A stretch of DNA of 8,103 bases, from contig SPCK01000077.1 in assembly GCA_004525355.1 (NCBI GenBank), forward strand, positions 1 through 8,103, in the 5' to 3' direction. Positions within the stretch are counted from its first letter, which is position 1; every line of letters begins with the position of its first letter. A model generated the notes under the pieces. That model was not told where the DNA came from. It was given only the letters and a program-made list of their open reading frames with translations, and did no database searches. Positions 1-6,004 of the stretch are shown in pieces. A program made the translations under genes and the position numbers. The DNA is from Spirochaetales bacterium (lineage in GTDB: Bacteria; Spirochaetota; Spirochaetia; Treponematales; UBA12059).

Positions 1-545
1 CCGCCGCTCGATATGTCAGAAACGTGGGAAAGAACGCGGGCAATCGCCTCGATACCCGAGACGCACACGACGATCCTGTCGCCTCGGCGCTCTGCATAGT
101 ATAAGGCCGGTCCGTCCCATTCCGGCGAGCGGATGACCCCGGTGTGAATCCGTTGCCCATCCCCGATGCCTGACAGAATTTTACCAGGCGCCGAGTTCGC
201 CAGGCTATACCCGACAAAGAATTCCCCGGAACGCTCACTGGGAAGGACTTCGACAACCGACAGATCATGTGCGGACACGATCAGACCAAGGCTTATATCG
301 AAAGGCGCGGCCGGGCGGGTGCCGCGGAACGCGTCATCGGTATATGAAGCGAACAGATCAAGGCGATCAGCGAGCTGATTGGTCAGGAATACGGCGGAAC
401 GGGAGAGCATGAGGCGTTCCTGCTCAAAGAAGAAATTGCGTACCGATGCAGCTGAGGCAAACGCAAAACCGGCGACGGTGATCATGACAGCACACAGGGC
501 GATTACTTCACTTATAGCGTGAATACGCCGTACCGATTGCCCCAT
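1..545 (-). CDS. Membrane-anchored sensor-like protein, N-terminal part (cut by left edge)
   Basis: An open frame runs from ATG at 545 to the window edge without a stop, giving 181 codons. It begins MGQSVRRIHAISE. Residues about 12-34 form one hydrophobic segment flanked by basic residues (RR before it, R after it), which suggests an inner-membrane anchor. The following 145 or so residues (FFFEQERLMLSRSAVFLTNQ onward) look like a soluble extracytoplasmic region, the arrangement seen in the sensory half of histidine kinases, diguanylate cyclases and chemoreceptors. A second membrane segment and any output domain would lie outside the window, so its class cannot be named. Its ATG follows the stop of the binding-protein gene by only 2 bases (TGA-AG-ATG), so the two are almost certainly co-transcribed. 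A GGGGA about 9 bases upstream could serve as ribosome binding site. That it senses the neighbouring binding protein is inference. It could also be a transport- or envelope-related membrane protein. Confidence 0.72.
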   Translation of the reverse strand, partial: MGQSVRRIHAISEVIALCAVMITVAGFAFASAASVRNFFFEQERLMLSRSAVFLTNQLADRLDLFASYTDDAFRGTRPAAPFDISLGLIVSAHDLSVVEVLPSERSGEFFVGYSLANSAPGKILSGIGDGQRIHTGVIRSPEWDGPALYYAERRGDRIVVCVSGIEAIARVLSHVSDISSG

Positions 546-547
546 CT

Positions 548-1621
548 TCAGAATTCCCCGGCTATGTCGTCTATCATGTAGACAGGTCGTTGATTATCTC
601 CATAACGGTCAAATGAAAGCGGCCCGAAAGATGTCTGTACTTCGGTACCGACGATGGAATCGAGGATCTTCCCGGGACTGCGGATGCCTTGCCTGATCCG
701 GTCAAGGAGAATCTCCATTGCGGAATATACGTTCAGGCTGATGAAGGTAGGGGCGTAGCCATACTTAGCCTTGTATCGATCAATATACGAATCCACGCGG
801 GAATCCGTTCCGCGCGCCGGGTAGAACGATGGCAGATAGGCGCCATCAAGGGCCGACCCGGCCGTTTCCAGTAATGCCGGCGTCTTCATCCAGGGGGTAA
901 AGAGCACCACGCACTCAGGTTGGACGAGCCTGCCAAGCTGCGCCAGCACACCCGTGGTGCTCAAGTACCCGCCAATCAGAAAATACAGCAGATCATATGG
1001 CGCGGCCTCCATGCCTGCGCGCACGGCATCGGCGTCGATGGCCCGCATTGATACAGAAACCGTTCTCCAGGGGATGCCTCCCAACTCGCTGGTGAAAACC
1101 TTCAGGGCGGGCTTCGTGTAAGCGTCGTTGTCCGTATCGCAAACGATCAGTATGCTGGCGGGAGCCTTGGCACGCACCCAGGCGGCGATATCGGTCTGTT
1201 CGTCATTCAAGTCTGGTACGTTCCGGACGAAACGATCGGCCTTTCCCGTTAGCTCGGTCGTCGTCGCGCCCGTGACGAAAATCAGCACATCCTGATCAGC
1301 CGCCAGCCTTGCCAGGGCGATGGCGCACGATGAGACATGGCTGGTGATGACAAGGTCTATGCCATCCTTTCGGATCGAATCCCAGGCTAGCTCTGTCTTT
1401 TCAGGTATCCAGCCATCGTCATACGCGTCTACTACGACCATGCCGTTCATACCCATATCCTCGATGGCCATGTGCGCCGCGTTGACCTCGCTCGATCCTA
1501 CCAGGGAACCTGCTTCAAGCTTGGTCATGATGGCGACATGGACCGGTTCGGGTGAACAAGCGAACGCCATGACGCCGGCCGCCGCGACGGCCAGAACGTG
1601 CGTCATGTGTTTTCCGTTCAT
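548..1621 (-). CDS. Periplasmic binding protein type 1 (LivJ-like) lipoprotein
   Basis: This 357-residue protein starts with a signal sequence (MNGKHMTHVLAVAAAGVMAF) ending in A-F-A-C, so Cys22 is the likely lipidated residue. Alanine at -3 is a loose lipobox, tolerated in some phyla such as spirochaetes. The mature part follows the Peripla_BP_6/branched-chain amino acid binding pattern: VHVAIMTKLEAGSLVGSSEV at residues 27-46, a first-lobe stretch LVITSHVSSCAIALARLAAD followed by IFVTGATTTEL, and a second-lobe end YKAKYGYAPTFISLNVYSAM. Proteins of this fold bind amino acids, amides or similar small ligands outside the inner membrane. The start is well supported by AAGGAGG at 1627-1633. No ABC permease or ATPase gene is visible. 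Instead a membrane sensor-like gene follows 2 bases later, which suggests a ligand-sensing role. The ligand is unknown; lysine or a related amino acid is only a guess from the adjacent kam operon. Confidence 0.85.
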   Translation of the reverse strand: MNGKHMTHVLAVAAAGVMAFACSPEPVHVAIMTKLEAGSLVGSSEVNAAHMAIEDMGMNGMVVVDAYDDGWIPEKTELAWDSIRKDGIDLVITSHVSSCAIALARLAADQDVLIFVTGATTTELTGKADRFVRNVPDLNDEQTDIAAWVRAKAPASILIVCDTDNDAYTKPALKVFTSELGGIPWRTVSVSMRAIDADAVRAGMEAAPYDLLYFLIGGYLSTTGVLAQLGRLVQPECVVLFTPWMKTPALLETAGSALDGAYLPSFYPARGTDSRVDSYIDRYKAKYGYAPTFISLNVYSAMEILLDRIRQGIRSPGKILDSIVGTEVQTSFGPLSFDRYGDNQRPVYMIDDIAGEF

Positions 1622-1626
1622 GGGTT

Positions 1627-1633
1627 CCTCCTT
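1627..1633 (-). promoter_or_regulatory. Strong ribosome binding site of the binding-protein gene
   Basis: The minus strand reads AAGGAGG followed by AACCC and then ATG at 1621. It is a near-perfect Shine-Dalgarno at good spacing and fixes the lipoprotein start. Confidence 0.85.
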
Positions 1634-1663
1634 CTGTACCAGCGTTTGTCATCCCTTCGTCCC

Positions 1664-1691
1664 GGTATACTGTAATCCAGTAAGGTGTTAA
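1664..1691 (-). promoter_or_regulatory. Candidate sigma70-type promoter of the binding-protein/sensor unit
   Basis: On the minus strand TTAACA (1691-1686, five of six matches to TTGACA) is followed after 16 bases by TATACC (1669-1664, four of six matches to TATAAT). Transcription would begin near 1656-1658, leaving a leader of about 36 bases that includes the strong Shine-Dalgarno. It is the best promoter-like pair I see in the intergenic region. The -35 box sits inside an imperfect inverted repeat, suggesting regulation. A second -10-like TATACT at 1767-1762 lacks a good -35. Confidence 0.5.
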
Positions 1692-1719
1692 AAACCCGCG
1701 GAGGAGGTATTTTCAACAC
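1685..1719. repeat. Imperfect inverted repeat overlapping the -35 box, possible operator
   Basis: GTGTTAAAAA (1685-1694) and TTTTCAACAC (1710-1719) are inverted copies matching at 9 of 10 positions, separated by 15 bases that include GCGGAGGAGG. One arm contains the candidate -35 hexamer. Arm centres are about 25 bases apart. A dimeric regulator could bind here, but a chance repeat is possible. Confidence 0.4.
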
Positions 1720-1774
1720 GTCCGAAGTGTCGCCAGTGTGTAGCAAACCGTATGATTTGCGAGTATAGCTAAGA

Positions 1775-1805
1775 TTGTTGGAATAGTAACAGACTATTCC
1801 AACAA
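1775..1805. repeat. Perfect 13-bp inverted repeat with 5-base loop
   Basis: TTGTTGGAATAGT (1775-1787) is followed by AACAG and then its exact reverse complement ACTATTCCAACAA (1793-1805). As RNA it makes a strong hairpin from either strand. On the minus strand the next bases are TCTTAGC, which is not a clear U-tract, so it is a poor classical terminator. It lies between the kam terminator and the promoter of the binding-protein gene, so it could be an operator, a backup terminator or an RNA-processing hairpin. A perfect 13-bp match is unlikely to be chance. Confidence 0.75.
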
Positions 1806-1832
1806 CCTGCTAGTCTTTCAGCCCCAGTAACA

Positions 1833-1851
1833 CAACCGCTTCCAACGGTTG
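1833..1851. repeat. Small inverted repeat downstream of the kam terminator
   Basis: CAACCG (1833-1838) and CGGTTG (1846-1851) form a 6-bp stem with a 7-base loop. There is no adjacent U-run. It may be accessory to the terminator or meaningless. Confidence 0.3.
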
Positions 1852-1872
1852 GCGCCGTACATGGTGCTCTCA

Positions 1873-1909
1873 TAAAGAAAGCGTCCGGATGTCATGGCAC
1901 CCCGGACGC
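1873..1909 (-). terminator. Rho-independent terminator ending the kam operon
   Basis: Reading the minus strand after kamE, GCGTCCGG (1909-1902) pairs perfectly with CCGGACGC (1888-1881) around a 13-base loop. The loop can add three more pairs (GTG with CAT). The stem is followed directly by TTTCTTTAT (1880-1872). A GC-rich 8-bp stem plus a U-rich tail about 28 bases after the kamE stop is a typical intrinsic terminator. The other strand lacks a T-run after the stem, so it works in one direction only. Confidence 0.88.
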
Positions 1910-1937
1910 CCTTGCGGCGAGATATCACCCCGTTGTG

Positions 1938-2684
1938 TCAGAGCCGCTTCTTCTCCGCAAGCTTCTTGACGATGAACGTCGCCACGTCGTCGGCATAGGT
2001 ACCGCGGCCGAAACCCACGTCGAAACCCAGTTCCACGGCGAGCTTGTTGCCGATACGCGGACCGCCAGCAACGCAAACGAAGCGATCGCGCAGCCCCTTG
2101 GCTTCCAGCAGCTCTATGAACTCGGTCATGTTGTGAACATGCGTCTCCTTCTGGGTGACCACCTGGCTGACCAGGATGGCGTCGGCATTCACCTTCGCCG
2201 AGAACTCGATGAGTTTCTCGTTGGGAACCTGGGCGCCAAGGTTGTACGCCTCAAGGTCCGAATAGCGCTCGAGGCCATAGTGATGGTTGTAGCCCTTCAT
2301 GTTCATGATCGCGTCGATGCCCACGGTGTGCGCGTCAAAACCGGTACAGGCTCCTACGACGACGACCTTGCGACCGATCTCCCTACGGATATATTCGTTC
2401 ACCTCATCCATGGTCATGGAAGCATCGGCGCTGGCCTGGTCGGCCACCATCGCGTCGTAATCCACGGAAGACTCGGTCTTGCCGTAGGCGACGTAGAAGG
2501 AAAATTCATCGGACAACGGAGCGGAATGCACCACCTCGCAGTCCTTGAAGCCCCAGGAGAGCACCAGCTTGCGTGCGGCCTCCCGGCCCCGGGCCCCATC
2601 CGAAACGGGAAGGGTAAAGGACAGCTGTACCTTGCCGTCGTCCATTGTATCGCCATACGGCCGAATCACGTGCATAGTCGCCAT
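1938..2684 (-). CDS. kamE: Lysine 5,6-aminomutase beta subunit (cobalamin-binding)
   Basis: This is the small subunit of the adenosylcobalamin- and PLP-dependent 5,6-aminomutase, which moves the terminal amino group of beta-lysine (or D-lysine) from C6 to C5. It has 248 residues. After an N-terminal dimerisation-type region (about 1-90), a Rossmann-like cobalamin domain starts at RKVVVVGACTG. The base-off B12 motif is D117-A-H119-T-V-G122, with H119 as lower cobalt ligand. K130, eleven residues after that histidine, matches the lysine that forms the internal aldimine with PLP in the Clostridium sticklandii enzyme (His133/Lys144). The family stretch SQVVTQKETHVHNM and the glycine-rich VAGGPRIGN are also present. 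It starts 6 bases after kamD's stop. ATG at 2684 follows AGGAAAGG, but ATG at 2675 (MHVIRPYGD) also has an AAGGA at usable spacing, so the first three residues are uncertain. All key residues are present, so the subunit should be active with KamD. Confidence 0.97.
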   Translation of the reverse strand: MATMHVIRPYGDTMDDGKVQLSFTLPVSDGARGREAARKLVLSWGFKDCEVVHSAPLSDEFSFYVAYGKTESSVDYDAMVADQASADASMTMDEVNEYIRREIGRKVVVVGACTGFDAHTVGIDAIMNMKGYNHHYGLERYSDLEAYNLGAQVPNEKLIEFSAKVNADAILVSQVVTQKETHVHNMTEFIELLEAKGLRDRFVCVAGGPRIGNKLAVELGFDVGFGRGTYADDVATFIVKKLAEKKRL

Positions 2685-2690
2685 CCTTTC

Positions 2691-4262
2691 CTATTTGACG
2701 AGCCCGAGCTCGCGCTTGAGGTTTTCCTCGAAGGGGTTGTAGTAGTCCGGGCCCTTGTTCACGAGGCCCTCGAAGCCCTTTCCGCCGTCCTTGGGTCGCT
2801 TGACTTCAGCGAAAAGTCCCCGCTCTATGGAATCGAACATACCGATGGCCTCTACCTCCTCAAGAAAGGAAATGGTCTGGTCCAGTACATCGTGCGCGCG
2901 ACGTACGATGATGCCGTCCTTGCGGAACTCGACGTCGTCGTAGAAATCCTCCATGCTGTTCATCACGTACGTGGCGTTCTCCACAGCCAGGTAGCGGTCC
3001 ATCATGAAGGGCGTGTGCACCGCCTCGGTGAGCATGCCCAGGAGGTGTATGCCCTGGTTGGTTGCCTTGGACACGAAATTGAACAGGGTGTTCATGGCGA
3101 GGCCCTTGAACACGTCGCCCGACATGAATTTGGTCGGCGGCATGTACTTGAGGGGGTGTTCGGGGAATATCTCGCGCGCCATCTGGGCTTGGGACAATTC
3201 GTACAGGAAGCCGTTCTTGATCGTCGGGTCCATCTCGAACGCGTGCCCGAGACCCTGCAACTTTGCCGGAAGCCCGGCGCGAAACCCGAACTCTTCGTTG
3301 AGGAACTGGCTGGCCAGGACCGTGAACGCCTTCTCGAAGGCGTCGCTGGTAGTCAGGTAATTGTCCTCACCGGTATTGATGATGATACCCGCATGTGCGT
3401 TGATCATGCGGCTGAACTTCTGGTCCACAAAGGTGCGGTACATGTTGATGTCGCGGAACAGGATGCCGTACATGGAATCGTTGAGCATCATGTCCAGTCG
3501 TTCGAGAGCGCCCATTGCGGCGATCTCGGGCATACACAGGCCGGACGCGTAGTTGGTGAGCAGGATATAACGCTTTTCCTTCTCACACACCTCATCCAGG
3601 GCCGCGCGCATGATGCGGAAATTCTCCTGGGTGGCGTAGGTGCCGCCGAAGCCCTCGGTCGTCGGGCCGAACGGAACGTAGTCCAACAGGCTCTGCGCCG
3701 TGGTCCGGATTACCGCGATAACGTCGGCGCCCTGCTCGGCGGCGGCCTTGGCCTGCTTGACGTCTTCGTAGATGTTGCCGGTGGCGACGATAAGGTACAG
3801 CAGGGGCTTGTGGTTGCGATCGCGAAATTCTTCAAGCTTGCGATCGCGATGGGCGCGATTGTCCTTGATGCGCGAGGAGGAGGAGAGCACCAACTCCGCG
3901 GCCTTTTCCTCGATGGCTGCCCGGTCTCCCAGGGGGAGGCTCATCACGTTGAAACCGTCAGCGATTCGCACGTTCAGGGCTTCCACCGAATCGCCGGACT
4001 TGACCAAGGCGTTCACGTAACGAATGGTTGCACCGTCCTCCAAAAGGACAGGATCGACGGCGCGTATCTGGTCAACGACCAGGTTGGGAACCGGTATGCC
4101 ATCCGCGTTGGCCCCGTCGGCACCGGCGAGCCTCAGTGTGGCCCGTTCCACTGTCACCGAGCTGTGCCGATCCATGAAGTCCGCTACCGGCGCGGATATT
4201 TTCCTGGCCAATTGCCGCGCATAGTCGACGCGATCCTTGGGTAAATGCAATTTCGTTCGCAT
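2691..4262 (-). CDS. kamD: Lysine 5,6-aminomutase alpha subunit
   Basis: This is the large, TIM-barrel subunit of 5,6-aminomutase and supplies most of the active site, while KamE brings cobalamin and the PLP lysine. Its 523 residues are close to the roughly 516 of characterised KamD proteins, so it looks complete. Recognisable family stretches include PFGPTTEGFGGTYATQENF near residues 218-236, LNDSMYGILFRDINMYRT near 283-300, and the C-terminal KGPDYYNPFEENLKREL. The start is ATG at 4262 with AAGGA at 4269-4273, six bases upstream. It follows kamC after 110 bases and precedes kamE by 6, so the two mutase subunits are tightly coupled and the pair is set apart from the reactivase genes. The enzyme acts in the cytoplasm as the second mutase step of lysine fermentation, producing 3,5-diaminohexanoate. 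No frameshift or truncation is seen. Confidence 0.97.
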   Translation of the reverse strand: MRTKLHLPKDRVDYARQLARKISAPVADFMDRHSSVTVERATLRLAGADGANADGIPVPNLVVDQIRAVDPVLLEDGATIRYVNALVKSGDSVEALNVRIADGFNVMSLPLGDRAAIEEKAAELVLSSSSRIKDNRAHRDRKLEEFRDRNHKPLLYLIVATGNIYEDVKQAKAAAEQGADVIAVIRTTAQSLLDYVPFGPTTEGFGGTYATQENFRIMRAALDEVCEKEKRYILLTNYASGLCMPEIAAMGALERLDMMLNDSMYGILFRDINMYRTFVDQKFSRMINAHAGIIINTGEDNYLTTSDAFEKAFTVLASQFLNEEFGFRAGLPAKLQGLGHAFEMDPTIKNGFLYELSQAQMAREIFPEHPLKYMPPTKFMSGDVFKGLAMNTLFNFVSKATNQGIHLLGMLTEAVHTPFMMDRYLAVENATYVMNSMEDFYDDVEFRKDGIIVRRAHDVLDQTISFLEEVEAIGMFDSIERGLFAEVKRPKDGGKGFEGLVNKGPDYYNPFEENLKRELGLVK

Positions 4263-4372
4263 AGTCCGTCCTTTTCATGCGCTTCCGCGCTCGCGGCGCT
4301 CCTGGATCATGCCAGAGCGTCTGATTCAATATCTACCGCGCACACACGCGGTTTCCGTTGTCCGATGCGGGG
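4263..4372 (-). other. Structured kamC-kamD spacer (possible kamD leader)
   Basis: The spacer can form several small stems on the transcribed strand: ACCGCG with CGCGGT around a 6-base loop (4335-4352), a 7-bp bulged stem at 4298-4318 (GCTCTGG with CCAGGAGC), and CCGC with GCGG around a 4-base loop (4285-4296). None is followed by a U-run, so they are not terminators. They may stabilise or process mRNA upstream of kamDE. It has no B12-riboswitch-like core and is too short for one. Confidence 0.4.
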
Positions 4373-6004
4373 TCAATGGCCCGTGGAAACGCCCGCCCCG
4401 GACCCGGGGAGTAATGATTTCCTGAAATAATCCTGCGCCCGTTCTACGAGCCCGCAATCCAGGCCCAGCATGGTGGCTATAGCCAAAGCGTCGCTCTCGC
4501 CCTGCGCTGCGTCATCATCGTCGACGATCTCGTATCGCATGTGCCGGTTGATCCCGGCGAGGCGCTCGGGTAGTGGAGCGTCAGCGTCCAGCGCCTCGCA
4601 GGCGGCGGCCCTGTCCAGACCACGCATGCGCCGGTACTCGGCTCCGGAAACGCGGGCGACGCCCCGGAAATGCGTGGCGAAGAAGGCGCGTGCACCGCGT
4701 CCGTTCGCGTACGCCTCGACCAGGGCCGAGAGCAAGGCCTCGGCCTCATGCGAGCCCGTGGTACGGGCAGGCTCATCGAATGCGATCAGTGCCCCCTCGC
4801 TCCGCTGCCAGGCTTCCTGGAAGCGCCATATTTCGAAGCCAAATCCGGATAGGCCGGTCAATCGTTCGCCCGCCAGCTCGCCGACGTAATCGACGCGCCG
4901 GTATACGTGGCTACAAAAGCGCCGTGCCGGCACGAAAAGCCCGGCCTGCGCCAGCAATTGCATGAAGAGCATCGTCTTGAGCGCGACCGTCTTGCCGCCC
5001 ATGTTGGAACCGAACAGCACGACGGCGCCCGAATCGAACCGGGCGCTCAAGGGATGGTACTCCAGCCCGAGTTCCTTGCATTCGTCGGCGCAGGGAACGA
5101 AGCGCGCTTCCTCGAGCAGCATCGCACTGGAATCCAGTTCGGGCCTTATCGAGGCCGTCTGGTCCGCCAATATGGCCCCGGCCCGGGCTATGTCCCAGCG
5201 GGTAAGTGCAGCGACCGCGCCTCGAAGCTCGGCCATCGCCTTGCTCGCGAGCGCCGACAATCGGCGTATAACGGCATTCTCAGCTTCGCGCTCCGACTCC
5301 AGAAGGCGTTCCCTCTTCTCCATGGCAGCGACTGCGGAACCCGTCGGGAGGAGCCGCACGAGGACACGCCCATCGTCATAGGGATCGATCAGGAATGTGA
5401 CCGGATCGGGCGCGCCTTCGTGAAAGACCGAACGGGCCACGACGAGGAACTCCCTGCCCTTGAAAGACAGGCCGAACTCGACCTTTGCCCGCTCCTCCGA
5501 CGCGGCCCTGGCTTCCCGTATCTCGGCGTCGATCGCAGCCAGGGATGCCCTACAGGCGCCCAGGCCAGGATCGTACGAGTCGGCCAGGTAGAACGTCTCG
5601 GCATCGGAACCTCCGCGATCGAGCTCAGCGGCCAATCCGGGGCAGGCAGGTACCAGATTGAAACGCCCGCGGGTCCGGTCATCCAGAACCGAGAGAACCC
5701 CGCGGTAATTGGCCAGGAATTTCTTGACCTGGAACAACTCGATGAGCTCGTACTCATCTTTCTCTGCAAGCGGCAGGCGGGGCATACGCTTGAGGTGATA
5801 AGCCAGTCGATCCAATGACACCGGGTTGGCCGCAGCGTCCGCGAGGAATTGCGCAGCCACGTCTATGTCATCATGCCGATCCTGAATCTCCTTCTCGTCG
5901 ACCAGGACGCGCCGAGCCTCGCGGTGGTCCTGGCCCCATGGGGTCAGCGGTTCGTAGCGTCGCCAATAATCATCCATCTGCGCAAAATTCCACGCGTCCT
6001 TCAC
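4373..6004 (-). CDS. kamC: MutS-like ATPase, lysine 5,6-aminomutase reactivase subunit
   Basis: This 543-residue protein is a MutS-family ATPase. Walker A is G332-SNMGGK338-T, Walker B is ALIAFD410-E411 followed by PARTTGS, a MutS-like sensor stretch lies at 380-397 (ERLTGLSGFGFEIW), and the H-loop is FFATH445. The N-terminal 300 residues are mostly helical with charged stretches (for example around 225-260) and show no mismatch-recognition domain. In kam operons this protein, with KamB, is proposed to reactivate 5,6-aminomutase by ATP-driven release of damaged cobalamin, so it should not be read as a DNA repair gene. The start is GTG at 6004, whose last two bases overlap the TGA stop of kamB (GTGA). 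GGAGG at 6011-6015 lies six bases upstream and supports it over the internal ATG at codon 10. The reactivase role comes from family knowledge and is not shown by sequence. Confidence 0.93.
   Translation of the reverse strand: MKDAWNFAQMDDYWRRYEPLTPWGQDHREARRVLVDEKEIQDRHDDIDVAAQFLADAAANPVSLDRLAYHLKRMPRLPLAEKDEYELIELFQVKKFLANYRGVLSVLDDRTRGRFNLVPACPGLAAELDRGGSDAETFYLADSYDPGLGACRASLAAIDAEIREARAASEERAKVEFGLSFKGREFLVVARSVFHEGAPDPVTFLIDPYDDGRVLVRLLPTGSAVAAMEKRERLLESEREAENAVIRRLSALASKAMAELRGAVAALTRWDIARAGAILADQTASIRPELDSSAMLLEEARFVPCADECKELGLEYHPLSARFDSGAVVLFGSNMGGKTVALKTMLFMQLLAQAGLFVPARRFCSHVYRRVDYVGELAGERLTGLSGFGFEIWRFQEAWQRSEGALIAFDEPARTTGSHEAEALLSALVEAYANGRGARAFFATHFRGVARVSGAEYRRMRGLDRAAACEALDADAPLPERLAGINRHMRYEIVDDDDAAQGESDALAIATMLGLDCGLVERAQDYFRKSLLPGSGAGVSTGH

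Larger units (their letters stand above)
1622..1937. other. Intergenic region between kamE and the binding-protein gene
   Basis: This stretch of 316 bases has no credible gene on either strand and is visibly more AT-rich than the flanking genes. It holds, from the kamE side, the operon terminator, a small hairpin, the perfect 13-bp inverted repeat, an imperfect repeat overlapping the -35 of a promoter candidate, and the Shine-Dalgarno of the next gene. It therefore looks like a boundary between two transcription units. I see no tRNA or insertion-sequence end in it. Confidence 0.7.

Noticed and set aside
1762..1767. TATACT as the -10 box of a promoter overlapping the 13-bp repeat
   Set aside because: No -35 better than three of six matches lies at 16-18 bases. 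The pair at 1664-1691 is better and closer to the gene.
1935..4244. A 769-codon open frame on the plus strand
   Set aside because: It is exactly antisense to kamE and kamD, whose proteins match known families with catalytic residues. GC-rich codon use leaves few stops in this opposite frame, and its translation (His/Val/Leu/Gly-rich) resembles no family.
4263..4372. Cobalamin riboswitch upstream of the B12-dependent mutase genes
   Set aside because: The spacer is too short and shows no B12-box-like conserved core. Only simple small stems are seen.
4373..6004. DNA mismatch repair gene mutS
   Set aside because: Only the MutS ATPase domain is present. The mismatch-binding region is absent and the gene sits inside a kam operon.
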